A stretch of DNA of 64,000 bases. It comes from Erythrobacter sp. BLCC-B19 (GTDB lineage Bacteria; Pseudomonadota; Alphaproteobacteria; Sphingomonadales; Sphingomonadaceae). The position numbers and the translations under genes were made by a program. Position 1 is the stretch's first letter. The number at the start of each line of letters is the position of its first letter. The notes beneath the pieces were generated by a model that searched no databases, was not told the origin of the DNA, and saw only the letters and a program-made list of their open reading frames with translations. The stretch lies in the NCBI RefSeq assembly GCF_028621955.1, contig NZ_CP117516.1, forward strand, positions 310,001-374,000, given 5' to 3'. Of this stretch, positions 36,201 to 43,906 are shown piece by piece.

Positions 36201-36639
36201 CGAAATTGAGGCCGCGGATCACCACGCCCGAGCCTTCGACCGAGAAGTGGTCGGGATCGTTCGACCCGGCGAAACGGTTGATGGCAATGCCGGGGACGCG
36301 CTGGAGCGCTTCGGTCACCGACCGGTCGGGCAGCGCGCCGATGTCCTGCGCGGTGATCGCGTCGACCACGGTGTCGGCGTTCTTCTTGAGGTTCTGGGCA
36401 TTGGCGAGGCTCGCACGCAAGCCGCTGACGACGATCTCGCTGCCGACATCGGCCGGCTCTTCCTGATCCTGCGCGGCGGCTGATTCCTCGGCGGCCTGAG
36501 CTTCATCCTGCGCCATTGCCGCTCCGGCAGAAACGGCGCTTCCGACAACCAGCGCAGACGCCCCCGCCCGCAGCACGCTCTTGAACCATGAATCCCGGCG
36601 CCGATTCCAGACGCCATCGTGCTGCATCGAGCTGCGCAT
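33208..36639 (-). CDS. TonB-dependent outer-membrane receptor of the xylan locus
   Basis: An 1143-residue receptor. A signal peptide (about residues 20-45, FKSVLRAGASALVVGSAVSAGAAMAQ) is followed by an acidic linker with a TonB-box-like SEIVVSGLRAS. The plug domain has NADTVVDAITAQDIGALPDR and ALQRVPGIAINRF, and then comes a long 22-strand-type barrel ending in phenylalanine (RRFSFILRGNF). The size is typical of sphingomonad/Caulobacter receptors for oligosaccharides. I chose the ATG at 36639 because GGGAGGGATCAA sits directly before it; the frame is open to 36732 but that part covers the operator at 36653. Its role is probably uptake of xylo-oligosaccharides across the outer membrane. Confidence 0.9.
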   Translation of the reverse strand: MRSSMQHDGVWNRRRDSWFKSVLRAGASALVVGSAVSAGAAMAQDEAQAAEESAAAQDQEEPADVGSEIVVSGLRASLANAQNLKKNADTVVDAITAQDIGALPDRSVTEALQRVPGIAINRFAGSNDPDHFSVEGSGVVIRGLNFVRSEFNGRTAFSAGVGGQALNFADVPAELLGSVVISKNATAETIEGGLAGTVNLNTRKPFDNNGLKIAFSGEANYGDFRKEWTPTLSGLISNTWDTDKGRFGLLLSASYSRIKSRADGLQVANYQTRDGRLVNASNTDGVLVCRNPLPGTTDTSTLPPGGSLCGNFGTAGADGFADYAASRVAPVGGQFRTQEFDRERNGIAASAQFESVDGKTVITAEFIRSASTNKWGEYTYETAPDQAEYTTYPIGCLQNSDGPNRINPGGGLGDPTSRAQCPVGGFTDFIYDDTGLFQSGYIVNTSNGWRGDPGASPFVPIGGLQQSLARRQVNDEIVNQDFSLNLKTELTDRLSLRLDAQYAKSRKQNLDFSVFGSLFADQELDISGDLPVIVPRKPQFLGYNWSTPGTALAGATDEQYFNDPRFQFWRAAMDHIEDSSGKQYAFQADMAYEFDDDAFLRKAKWGARYQDRDQTVRYTTYNWGMLSEVWSGSRPTNFADTPAGLSERYEFPNFFRGQVPGPPGAFYYTGDLIGDYEGAIADFQSVQAISRTLGSSPSWVPLAGRQGAIPGTPYLREDIQPLTQQDAAAYLQLEFGADDLFGSSLRLSGNIGVRYVDTRVRSEGFLGVPSRQALGIQDPFFNVLDPVTGAIITPGRCEAGVPDGAPPGTPPTTPGGVCNLGPQGYADLQRFAGNGTADGGLRSVADTNYDFWLPSLNLKLGVTSDVIVRFAASKVLTRPDNALIRNFLTIGLEGSELTATAGNPDLRPATAWQFDATVEWYFDTVGSLTFNAFYKDVKDFFFQDIFTREITSNGVTKTVLVRGPDNFEENGKIKGFEVAYQQTYDFLPKPLDGLGIAANYTFIESKGLPNSFLNTGEPVDESTVPPGNLPLEQLSKHNVNATVFYEKGPISLRAAYNWRSRFLLTPADVIFPFYSIFNESTGQLDASMFFNITDNIRVGVQGVNLLNEVTRTTQAYTGDPDVLAPRSFFMNDRRFSFILRGNF

Positions 36640-36652
36640 TTGATCCCTCCCC

Positions 36653-36668
36653 ATGTTAGCGCTATCAT
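36653..36668. promoter_or_regulatory. LacI-type operator (site 6) between receptor and halogenase genes
   Basis: ATGTTAGCGCTATCAT shares the GCGCTATCAT half and the 16-bp frame of the other sites. It lies 14 bp before the receptor start codon and about 140 bp before the halogenase start at 36807, so it could control the receptor and perhaps the divergent halogenase operon. A TTGACA hexamer at 36726-36731 points toward the halogenase, but no well-spaced -10 was found. Confidence 0.58.
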
Positions 36669-36806
36669 TTATACGTAGATAGCTTGCCCTCTTGTGGAAG
36701 CATGGCTTATCGGTGGCTGAGCCGATTGACAATAGGTCTTCGCATTTTTGCAGGGATACTGTGGCAATTTGCCAACAATGCCCGGACAGGATAGGATTGC
36801 GGGAGG

Positions 36807-38366
36807 ATGAGAGGGATCAATGGTATCGGTAACGCGAACCGCCTTGCGCGGGTCGTGATCGTCGGCGGAGGCACCGCCGGATGGATGGCGGCTGCCGCGC
36901 TGTCGCGCTTTTTCAATGATGGCCAGCGCACCGTCACCCTGATCGAATCCGACGCCATCGGGACGGTCGGCGTGGGCGAGGCGACCATTCCGCCGATCCG
37001 CAGCTTCAACGCGATGCTCGACATCCCGGAAGCCGAATTCCTGCGCGAAACGCGTGGCACGGCAAAGCTCGGGATCGAGTTCGTCAATTGGGGGCGGCAG
37101 GGCGACCGCTACTTCCACCCCTTCGGCACCTATGGGCAAGACCTCCACGGCATCGCCTTCCACCAGCTCTGGCTGCGCGAGCATGGACGTGGCGGCACGG
37201 TGAGCGCAGGCGACATCGGCGCCTATTCGATGTGCACCGCCGCAGCCCAAAGCGGCAAGTTCGCGCGTCCGGCGGCAGGCGCGCAGTCGGTGGTGCGCGA
37301 GATCGCCTATGCCTATCACTTCGACGCGGGGCTCTATGCCGCCTATCTGCGCCGACTTGCGACCCGGCAGGGCGTGACCCGGATCGAGGGCGAGATCACC
37401 GCCGTCACCCGCGACGGCGAAAGTGGCGATGTCGCCAGCGTCACGCTTGCCAATGGCACCACCGTCGCGGGCGACCTCTTCATTGACTGCTCGGGCTTTC
37501 GTGGGCTGCTGATCGAAGGCGCGTTGGGCACCGGCTACGAGGACTGGAGCCGCTGGCTGCCGATGGACCGTGCGCTCGCCGTGCCGACCCGCTCGCCCGG
37601 CCCGCCCGATCCCTTCACCCGCGCCGCGGCGCACACCGCAGGCTGGCAATGGCGCATCCCCTTGCAGCACCGCACCGGCAACGGGCACGTCTTCTCCAGC
37701 GCCTTCATGGGCGAGGACGAGGCGCGCGACATCCTGCTCGCCAATCTTGAGAGCGAACCTCTGGCCGAACCGCGTGCCTTGAGGTTCCTCACCGGGATGC
37801 GGCGCAAGGCGTGGAACCACAATGTCGTCGCGCTGGGGCTGTCGTCAGGCTTCATCGAACCGCTCGAATCGACCTCGATCCACCTGATCCAGAACGGCCT
37901 GCAACGCCTGTTCGCGCTGTTTCCCGACAGCCCGATCAACCCGCTGGAGCGTGAGGAATACAACCGCGGGATGCACGCCCTGTATGAGGACGTGCGCGAT
38001 TTCGTGATCCTGCACTACAAGGCGACGCAGCGCGAAGACTCGGAATTCTGGCGCTATGTCAAGAACATGGACATCCCCGAAAGCCTCGCCCACAAGATCG
38101 CGCTGTGGCAGCGTCGGGGCCGCGTGTTCCGCGAGAATGCAGAGCTCTTCGCTCAGCCCAGCTGGGTGGCGGTGATGCTGGGGCAAAACATCTGGCCCGA
38201 GAGCCACGACCCCATCGCCGACACGCTCGATCCCGACAAGGTCGCCGCCGCCATGGCGCAGATGCGCGCGGCCTATGCCGATGTCGCCGCACGGCTGCCG
38301 ACCCACGAGGACTTCCTGCGCCAGTCAGGCAGCTGGCACGATGCGCCGCAGCCGGTGACCGCATGA
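36807..38366 (+). CDS. Flavin-dependent 'tryptophan halogenase' family protein (copy 1)
   Basis: A 519-residue member of the tryptophan halogenase family. The FAD motif is VVIVGGGTAGWMAAAALSR. The family active-site Lys is probably Lys87 in TAKLGIEFVNWG, and the hallmark motif GWQWRIPLQHRTGNGHVFSS is present. FIEPLESTSIHLIQNGLQ corresponds to the region holding the catalytic Glu in PrnA-type enzymes. Family members halogenate tryptophan or other aromatics with FADH2 and halide, but homologues beside TonB-dependent receptors have no proven substrate. It starts a rightward trio with copy 2 and the JmjC/cupin gene, with ATGA overlaps at both junctions. Confidence 0.85.
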   Translation: MRGINGIGNANRLARVVIVGGGTAGWMAAAALSRFFNDGQRTVTLIESDAIGTVGVGEATIPPIRSFNAMLDIPEAEFLRETRGTAKLGIEFVNWGRQGDRYFHPFGTYGQDLHGIAFHQLWLREHGRGGTVSAGDIGAYSMCTAAAQSGKFARPAAGAQSVVREIAYAYHFDAGLYAAYLRRLATRQGVTRIEGEITAVTRDGESGDVASVTLANGTTVAGDLFIDCSGFRGLLIEGALGTGYEDWSRWLPMDRALAVPTRSPGPPDPFTRAAAHTAGWQWRIPLQHRTGNGHVFSSAFMGEDEARDILLANLESEPLAEPRALRFLTGMRRKAWNHNVVALGLSSGFIEPLESTSIHLIQNGLQRLFALFPDSPINPLEREEYNRGMHALYEDVRDFVILHYKATQREDSEFWRYVKNMDIPESLAHKIALWQRRGRVFRENAELFAQPSWVAVMLGQNIWPESHDPIADTLDPDKVAAAMAQMRAAYADVAARLPTHEDFLRQSGSWHDAPQPVTA

Positions 38367-39901
38367 GCGCGCCTTCGCCCGTCACGAAAATCGTCATCGT
38401 CGGCGGCGGCACCGCCGGGTGGATGACGGCCGCCGCAATGGTGCGCGTGCTGGGCCAGATGCCCGGCCTATCGGTTACGCTTGTCGAGAGTGAGGCAATC
38501 GGCACGGTCGGCGTCGGCGAGGCGACGATCCCGCAGATCATCGGTTTCAACCGCCTGCTCGGGTTGGACGAGATGCAGTTCATGCGCGAGACCCGCGCGA
38601 CCTACAAACTGGGCATCGAATTCGTCGATTGGCTGCGGGTTGGCCATGCCTATGTCCACCCTTTCGGCAGCTTCGGACTCGATATGCTGGGGATCGAGTT
38701 CCAGCACTTTTTCCTGCGCGGCGCCAATCTGGGGGAGACCGCGCGGATCGACGACTATTCGATCGCGGCGGTCGCGGCCAAGATGGGCCGTTTTGGCTGG
38801 CCGCGCCCCGACCAGCCCAAATCGCCGCTATCGAAGCTGTCCTACGCCTTCCAGTTCGATGCGGGCCGCTATGCCCGCTTCCTGCGTGGTTACGCCGAGA
38901 ATGCGGGCGCGGTGCGGGTCGAAGGCCGCATCGTTGCGGTGGAACAGGACGGGGAAAGCGGCTTCGTCACCAACGTGACGCTGGAGGATGGGCGGCAGGT
39001 GACGGGCGAGTTGTTCATCGACTGCTCGGGCTTCCGCTCGCTTCTGCTAGGGCAGGCGCTGGGCGTGCCCTTTACCGACTGGTCGAAGTGGCTCCCGTGC
39101 GATTCGGCGGTCGCGATTCCTTGCACCTTGGGTGGCCGCAACGAGCCGCTGACCCGCTCCACCGCGCGGCAGGCCGGCTGGCAATGGCGCATCCCGCTCC
39201 AGCACCGGATCGGCAACGGCCATGTGTTTTCGTCTGCCCATATCGACCGGCAGGCGGCGACCGATCTGCTGCTGGCGAACCTCGACGGCACGCCGCTCGC
39301 CGATCCCAATCACTTGGCGTTCAAGGCCGGGCACCGGGCGCGGGCGTGGGAGAAGAACGTGGTGGCGCTCGGCCTTGCGGCAGGCTTCCTCGAACCGCTC
39401 GAATCGACCTCGATCCATCTGGTGCAGTCGGGCATTGCGCGGCTCCTTGCGCTCTTCCCCGACACCGGCTTCAGCGCCGTGGAGCGCGACCGCTTCAACG
39501 CCGAGACGGAGCGCGAATACCTTAACATTCGCGACTTTCTGGTGCTCCACTACCGCGCCAGCGAGCGCGATGATTCCGAGTTCTGGCGTTATTGCCGCAA
39601 CCTCGAAGCGCCTGACGGCCTCGCCGAGAAGCTCGCAATGTTCCGTTCCTCGGGCCGGATCATCCGCGAGAACAACGAGCTGTTCACCGAGGATAGCTGG
39701 CTTTCCGTTATGCTGAGCCAGGGCGTGACACCGCGCGCGCATCATCCGGCGGCGTGGATGCTGGACGATGCCGAGACCCGCCAGCGGCTTGGCCATATCC
39801 GCGCCGTTATCGCGCAGGCCGCGGCGGGCTTGCCGATGCAGGACGAATTCCTCAAAGCGGGCGGCGGGGCAATCGCGCCCGCCGAGCACCTGACCGCATG
39901 A
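38363..39901 (+). CDS. Flavin-dependent 'tryptophan halogenase' family protein (copy 2)
   Basis: A 512-residue paralogue of the upstream gene. Motifs are IVIVGGGTAGWMTAAAMVRV, ATYKLGIEFVDWL (Lys of the putative active site), GWQWRIPLQHRIGNGHVFSS and GFLEPLESTSIHLVQSGIARL. All the residues I would expect for flavin binding and halide chemistry are kept. The ATG overlaps the stop of copy 1 (ATGA at 38363-38366), and its own stop overlaps the cupin gene in the same way, so the three proteins should be made in similar amounts. An in-frame extension upstream overlaps copy 1 and was not used. Confidence 0.85.
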   Translation: MSAPSPVTKIVIVGGGTAGWMTAAAMVRVLGQMPGLSVTLVESEAIGTVGVGEATIPQIIGFNRLLGLDEMQFMRETRATYKLGIEFVDWLRVGHAYVHPFGSFGLDMLGIEFQHFFLRGANLGETARIDDYSIAAVAAKMGRFGWPRPDQPKSPLSKLSYAFQFDAGRYARFLRGYAENAGAVRVEGRIVAVEQDGESGFVTNVTLEDGRQVTGELFIDCSGFRSLLLGQALGVPFTDWSKWLPCDSAVAIPCTLGGRNEPLTRSTARQAGWQWRIPLQHRIGNGHVFSSAHIDRQAATDLLLANLDGTPLADPNHLAFKAGHRARAWEKNVVALGLAAGFLEPLESTSIHLVQSGIARLLALFPDTGFSAVERDRFNAETEREYLNIRDFLVLHYRASERDDSEFWRYCRNLEAPDGLAEKLAMFRSSGRIIRENNELFTEDSWLSVMLSQGVTPRAHHPAAWMLDDAETRQRLGHIRAVIAQAAAGLPMQDEFLKAGGGAIAPAEHLTA

Positions 39902-40914
39902 CCACCCTGCCCGCGCCTGCCCCGATCCGCGAACTGCACGGCCCGCTCGATGCGGCAGGCTTCGCCGCGCTTCAGGCCGAGGGCCGCCCGGTGGTGTTGC
40001 GCGGGCTGGTGGCCGATTGGCCTGCGGTGGCGGCGGCCAAGGCGGGGGATGCGGCGATGATCGCCTATCTCACCCGCGAACCCACCAGCCGTCCCGTCAG
40101 AGCGATCGCCGCTGCGCCGTCCGAACAGGGGCGGTTTTTCTACACCCCGGATCTTGCCAACCTCAATTTCGTGCGCGGCCAGGGGCGGCTCGAGACCTTC
40201 CTGCGCGATCTGCTGGCGGCAGCGCAGATGCCCGATCCGCCGGCGATGGCAGTGCAATCGGAGATGATTGCCGACCTGCTCCCCGCCTTCGCGCGTGAGA
40301 ACCCGCTGGCGTTGCTGCCCGACGTGCCCGCGCGGATCTGGATCGGCAACCGCATCAAGGTCGGCACGCATTGGGATGCCAAGGCCAATGTCGCGTGCTG
40401 TGTCGCCGGGCGGCGGCGCTTCACGATCTACCCGCCCGATCAGACCGCCGCGCTCTATCCCGGCCCATTCGAACTGACCCCGGCCGGCGTGCCGGTCAGC
40501 ATGGTTGATCCACACGCGCCCGATCTTGCCCGCTTTCCCGACTTTGCCGCAGCAGCGCAGGTGGCGCAGGCTGCAACGCTGCTGCCGGGGGATGCGATCT
40601 ACATCCCCTATGGCTGGTGGCACGGGGTGGATTCGCTCGAACCGGTCAGCATCCTCGTCAATTACTGGTGGGCGCCGGGCAACCCTGCGGGGATCGGCAG
40701 CCCCTATGACGCGCTGATGCACGCGATGTACGCCTTCCGGCATATGCCCGAAGACCAGCGGGCGGTGTGGCGAGGCTTGCTCGATTACTATGTGTTTGGT
40801 GCCGCGGGCGATCCGGGCGCGCATTTGCCGGAGAGCGCGCGGGGAATACTCGGCCCGCCAACGCGCGAAAATTTCGCGGCGATGCGCGATTTCATCCGGC
40901 AGGTGCTGAACTGA
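39898..40914 (+). CDS. JmjC/cupin-8 type Fe(II)/2-oxoglutarate oxygenase-like protein
   Basis: A 338-residue cupin-like protein of the FIH/JmjC kind (Cupin_8). The metal motif HxD is seen in VGTHWDAKANVACCVAG and the distal His in GDAIYIPYGWWHGVDSL, followed by SILVNYWW. PVVLRGLVADWPAV at the N terminus is a typical entry to this fold. Members hydroxylate protein or small-molecule substrates using 2-oxoglutarate, the end product of the Weimberg pathway encoded in this locus. It is translationally coupled to halogenase copy 2. Its 3' end overlaps the convergent halogenase-like gene by 23 bp. Confidence 0.82.
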   Translation: MTTLPAPAPIRELHGPLDAAGFAALQAEGRPVVLRGLVADWPAVAAAKAGDAAMIAYLTREPTSRPVRAIAAAPSEQGRFFYTPDLANLNFVRGQGRLETFLRDLLAAAQMPDPPAMAVQSEMIADLLPAFARENPLALLPDVPARIWIGNRIKVGTHWDAKANVACCVAGRRRFTIYPPDQTAALYPGPFELTPAGVPVSMVDPHAPDLARFPDFAAAAQVAQAATLLPGDAIYIPYGWWHGVDSLEPVSILVNYWWAPGNPAGIGSPYDALMHAMYAFRHMPEDQRAVWRGLLDYYVFGAAGDPGAHLPESARGILGPPTRENFAAMRDFIRQVLN

Positions 40915-42361
40915 CAGCCTGTGCAAGCCACTGCGCGTAAGGCGGGGCAAAGGCGAGTGCAGCGCGGACATCATTGGCAAAGACCGACCGGGCGTGCGCC
41001 TCGTCTGCGGCACCGGCGCACAGCGCGACAGGCGGCAGTCCCGGGCTCCAACCGAGCGCGACCAGCAGCGCGAACTGCTCCTGCGAAAGCAGCGGTGCTT
41101 CCTCGCGGAACGGGATGCGCCCGCGCCGCAGGAACTGGTCGATCACCTCCCCGACGCGCCCCGGCAGTTCCCTCGCGCCAAAGATGCGCTGCGCTGCGAT
41201 TCCGGCAAAGTGGAACGCCAGAAGCTCGTGCACGCCTTCCATCATCAGCACCGAGCGGCGGTTGTATTCGGCCCGCTCATGGGGCGTGATCGCGCGCCCC
41301 GGCAGCATCTCCAGCAGCAGCGCCAACTGGCGATGCGCCAAATCGAGGTGGTACGGCCCAAGCGGCTCGAACCGCGCCGCAGCATCGCCCAGCGCAACGA
41401 CATTGCCGAGCCAAGGCGCCGCAGCGCGCCCCGGTGTCAGAGCGATCACGGCGTTGGGCACGGCCCCGAGCAGCGCCGTCACCGCCTCCACTGGCAAGGG
41501 CGCTGGTGTGCCCAGCATCCGATGCACCCCGTCGCGCCCTGCAACCTCGCTCACCCAGCCTGCCTCGGTGAGCGTCAGACGGTCTTCAAGCGCCAGCACG
41601 GGCGCTGCGGGCGAGGCGCGGTAGATGTGGCGCGTCGGCAGGCTTGCCGACCAGTCGGTGAAAGCGAAAGCGGGATGCGCGGCAAGAAGGCTCGCTTGCG
41701 GTCCGCTGCAATCGAGGAAAAGATCAGCCGCGATCATCCCCTGCCCGGCAAGGCCGATCGCGGCGACATCCTCACCGGAGCCCATCTCCACCCGATCAAG
41801 CGTGCCTTGCACGTAGCCGACGCCCAGTGCCTCGGCGTGCCGGATCAGCAGTGCGCGGTAGGCCGCGGGGTGCCAGCGCAGGGCGTAATCGACCGCTGAA
41901 ATCGGTGTCAGCTCGCCCGGAGGCGGCGGGGCGAAGCGGCCCTGCTCGGCAAGCGCCTCGGCAAGGCTGCCAGCGGCCGGCGCGCCCTCGCCCGGCAATC
42001 GCACCCGGCCCCAGTCGCGCGCGAAAGCGGTCTTCAAGGCTGGATCGAGCACCTCGCCATAGGCCAGCGTGCCCGCCTGCCCCGCTCCGCCCCATCCGGC
42101 AAACCGCGTGACAAGGCGATAGGAACCACCCGCCTCGCGCACGACGTCACTCTCGGCGAGGCCCAACCGGTCGTGCAGCTTGTTGGTGAAGGGCAAGGCG
42201 GTCGCCGAGGTGTCGGCGAAGGCGGCGGGGCTGGTCGGGGTGCCCACGACCACCACCTCGCACCCAGGCAATGCGCGGCGCAGCGCGATCGCGGCAAGAA
42301 TGCCGACCGGCCCGCCGCCGACCACCGCCACGCGGCGCAAGGGCTCGCGCGCAGCGCTCAT
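40892..42361 (-). CDS. Degenerate halogenase-family flavoprotein (copy 4)
   Basis: A 489-residue diverged relative of the halogenase family. The FAD motif survives as VAVVGGGPVGILAAIALRR, and the DLFLDCSGPQASLL and WLGNVVALGDAAARFEPLG regions align with the canonical copies. However, the GGGTAGW signature is changed, the Lys motif reads SYRLVTRFAGWGG with no lysine, and the GWxWxIPLQ motif is missing. Halogenation is therefore unlikely. It may bind flavin for another oxidation or act as a partner subunit. Its start overlaps the stop of the copy at 42358 (ATGA), so they are co-expressed. Confidence 0.72.
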   Translation of the reverse strand: MSAAREPLRRVAVVGGGPVGILAAIALRRALPGCEVVVVGTPTSPAAFADTSATALPFTNKLHDRLGLAESDVVREAGGSYRLVTRFAGWGGAGQAGTLAYGEVLDPALKTAFARDWGRVRLPGEGAPAAGSLAEALAEQGRFAPPPPGELTPISAVDYALRWHPAAYRALLIRHAEALGVGYVQGTLDRVEMGSGEDVAAIGLAGQGMIAADLFLDCSGPQASLLAAHPAFAFTDWSASLPTRHIYRASPAAPVLALEDRLTLTEAGWVSEVAGRDGVHRMLGTPAPLPVEAVTALLGAVPNAVIALTPGRAAAPWLGNVVALGDAAARFEPLGPYHLDLAHRQLALLLEMLPGRAITPHERAEYNRRSVLMMEGVHELLAFHFAGIAAQRIFGARELPGRVGEVIDQFLRRGRIPFREEAPLLSQEQFALLVALGWSPGLPPVALCAGAADEAHARSVFANDVRAALAFAPPYAQWLAQAVSSAPAG

Positions 42362-43881
42362 GCCGCCTCTGCGAGCCGCGCGGCCTCGCGCATCAGGAAA
42401 TCACGGTGGCCGGGCATGGTCGCGACCTCGCCCGTCACCGCCATCCGCAGACGTTCGGTGGCGCGGGCGAGCGCATCCGGCGCGATCATCGCGGTGCGGG
42501 GATCATGCGCCTCCGGCAGCATCCCTTGCCCGAGATAGACCGCAATCCAGCTGGCATCGTAGAACAGGCCATCGGAGTATTTCTCGATCCGCGCCGCCTT
42601 GCGCCACAGCTCGAGCTTGCCCGCCAAACTGTCTGGCACCTGCATCGTGCGCACATGGTTCCAGAACTCGGAATCGTCGCGGGTGGTGGCGTGGTAGTGG
42701 AGGATCAGGAAGTCGCGCACCCGGTCATATTCCATGTCGACCAGCCGGTTGAATTCATCCCGGTCGCGCGGGTCGATGGTGCCGCCCACCGGAAACAGCT
42801 CGATCAAATAGGTGATCGCCATTTGCGCCAGATAGATCGAGGTCGATTCAAGCGGTTCGAGAAATCCGCTCGCCAGCCCGACGCCGATGACATTGTGGCT
42901 CCACGATCGCGCGCGCCTGCCGGGGCGAAACTTGAGGATGCGCGGATCGGCCAGTGGCCTCCCCTCCGCGCTCGCGATGATCGCCTCGCAGGCCTGCTCC
43001 TCGGAGATGTGCGCCGAGGAGAAGACATAGCCGTTGCCCATGCGGTGCTGGAGCGGGATCTGCCAGCGCCATCCGGCGGGCATGGCGGTGGCGGTGGTGT
43101 AGGGGCGCAGGTCTGGCGTGGCGTGGGTGCAGGGCATGGCGGCGGCGCGGTCGCAGGGCAGCCAGTGCGTCCAGTCCTCCCACGCCTCGCCCAATTCCTG
43201 CCCGAGCAGGATCGAGCGGAAGCCCGAGCAATCGACGAACAGATCGCCCATGATCCGCCGCCCATCGGCCAGCACCAGGGCGACCACATCGCCACTCTGC
43301 GCGTCGCGCTCGACACTGACAACGCGCCCCTCGTGCCGTTCGACCCCCACCTCTCGGGCAAAATCCCGCATGAAGGGGCCAAACAAGGTTGCGTCGAACT
43401 GGTAGGCATAGCCATAGGTCGAGGCGAGACCATCGCCCGTCGCGGGCGGGCGGAAGCGGTTGGCCTTGGCAGCGGCGACCGCCAGCGAATAGTCCCCGAT
43501 ATCCCGCGCCAGCCCATGCCGCGCCAGTTCCAGCCACCAGTGGTGAAAGCCCACCCCCTGCACCTCCTCGCCGAAGGAGCCGAAGGGGTGGATGTAGCTT
43601 TCCCCGATCCGCCCGAAATCGCGGAAGTCGATCCCCAGCTTGTAGGTCGCATGGGTGGCCTTCATGAACGCCGCCTCGTCGATCCCGAGCTTTTCGACGA
43701 AACCGCGGATGTGGGGCAGCGTGGCCTCCCCCACCCCGACAATGCCGATCTCCTCGCTTTCGACCAGCGCGACCGAGGCGATCCCGGGGAGCAGCTTTGC
43801 GATCCCCGCCGCCGTCATCCATCCGGCCGTGCCGCCACCAAGGACGACAACGCGCAACGGCTGAGGTGCCTCTCCCATCAT
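42358..43881 (-). CDS. Flavin-dependent 'tryptophan halogenase' family protein (copy 3)
   Basis: A 507-residue family member with intact motifs: VVVLGGGTAGWMTAAGIAKL, ATYKLGIDFRDFG with the expected Lys, GWRWQIPLQHRMGNGYVFSS and GFLEPLESTSIYLAQMAITYL. Two adjacent ATGs (43881 and 43878) follow GGAGGG; the second has the better spacing, so the start is uncertain by one codon. It is the second gene of a leftward run: sugar permease, this halogenase, then the degenerate copy. That links the halogenases to the operator at 45349. Confidence 0.84.
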   Translation of the reverse strand: MMGEAPQPLRVVVLGGGTAGWMTAAGIAKLLPGIASVALVESEEIGIVGVGEATLPHIRGFVEKLGIDEAAFMKATHATYKLGIDFRDFGRIGESYIHPFGSFGEEVQGVGFHHWWLELARHGLARDIGDYSLAVAAAKANRFRPPATGDGLASTYGYAYQFDATLFGPFMRDFAREVGVERHEGRVVSVERDAQSGDVVALVLADGRRIMGDLFVDCSGFRSILLGQELGEAWEDWTHWLPCDRAAAMPCTHATPDLRPYTTATAMPAGWRWQIPLQHRMGNGYVFSSAHISEEQACEAIIASAEGRPLADPRILKFRPGRRARSWSHNVIGVGLASGFLEPLESTSIYLAQMAITYLIELFPVGGTIDPRDRDEFNRLVDMEYDRVRDFLILHYHATTRDDSEFWNHVRTMQVPDSLAGKLELWRKAARIEKYSDGLFYDASWIAVYLGQGMLPEAHDPRTAMIAPDALARATERLRMAVTGEVATMPGHRDFLMREAARLAEAA

Positions 43882-43906
43882 ACCCTCCAAGCTACCACCG
43901 GGCGCG

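Noticed and set aside
36640..36732. N-terminal extension of the TonB-dependent receptor to 36732
   Set aside because: It would make the operator at 36653 coding and put the signal peptide more than 75 residues inside; the ATG at 36639 has an excellent ribosome site.
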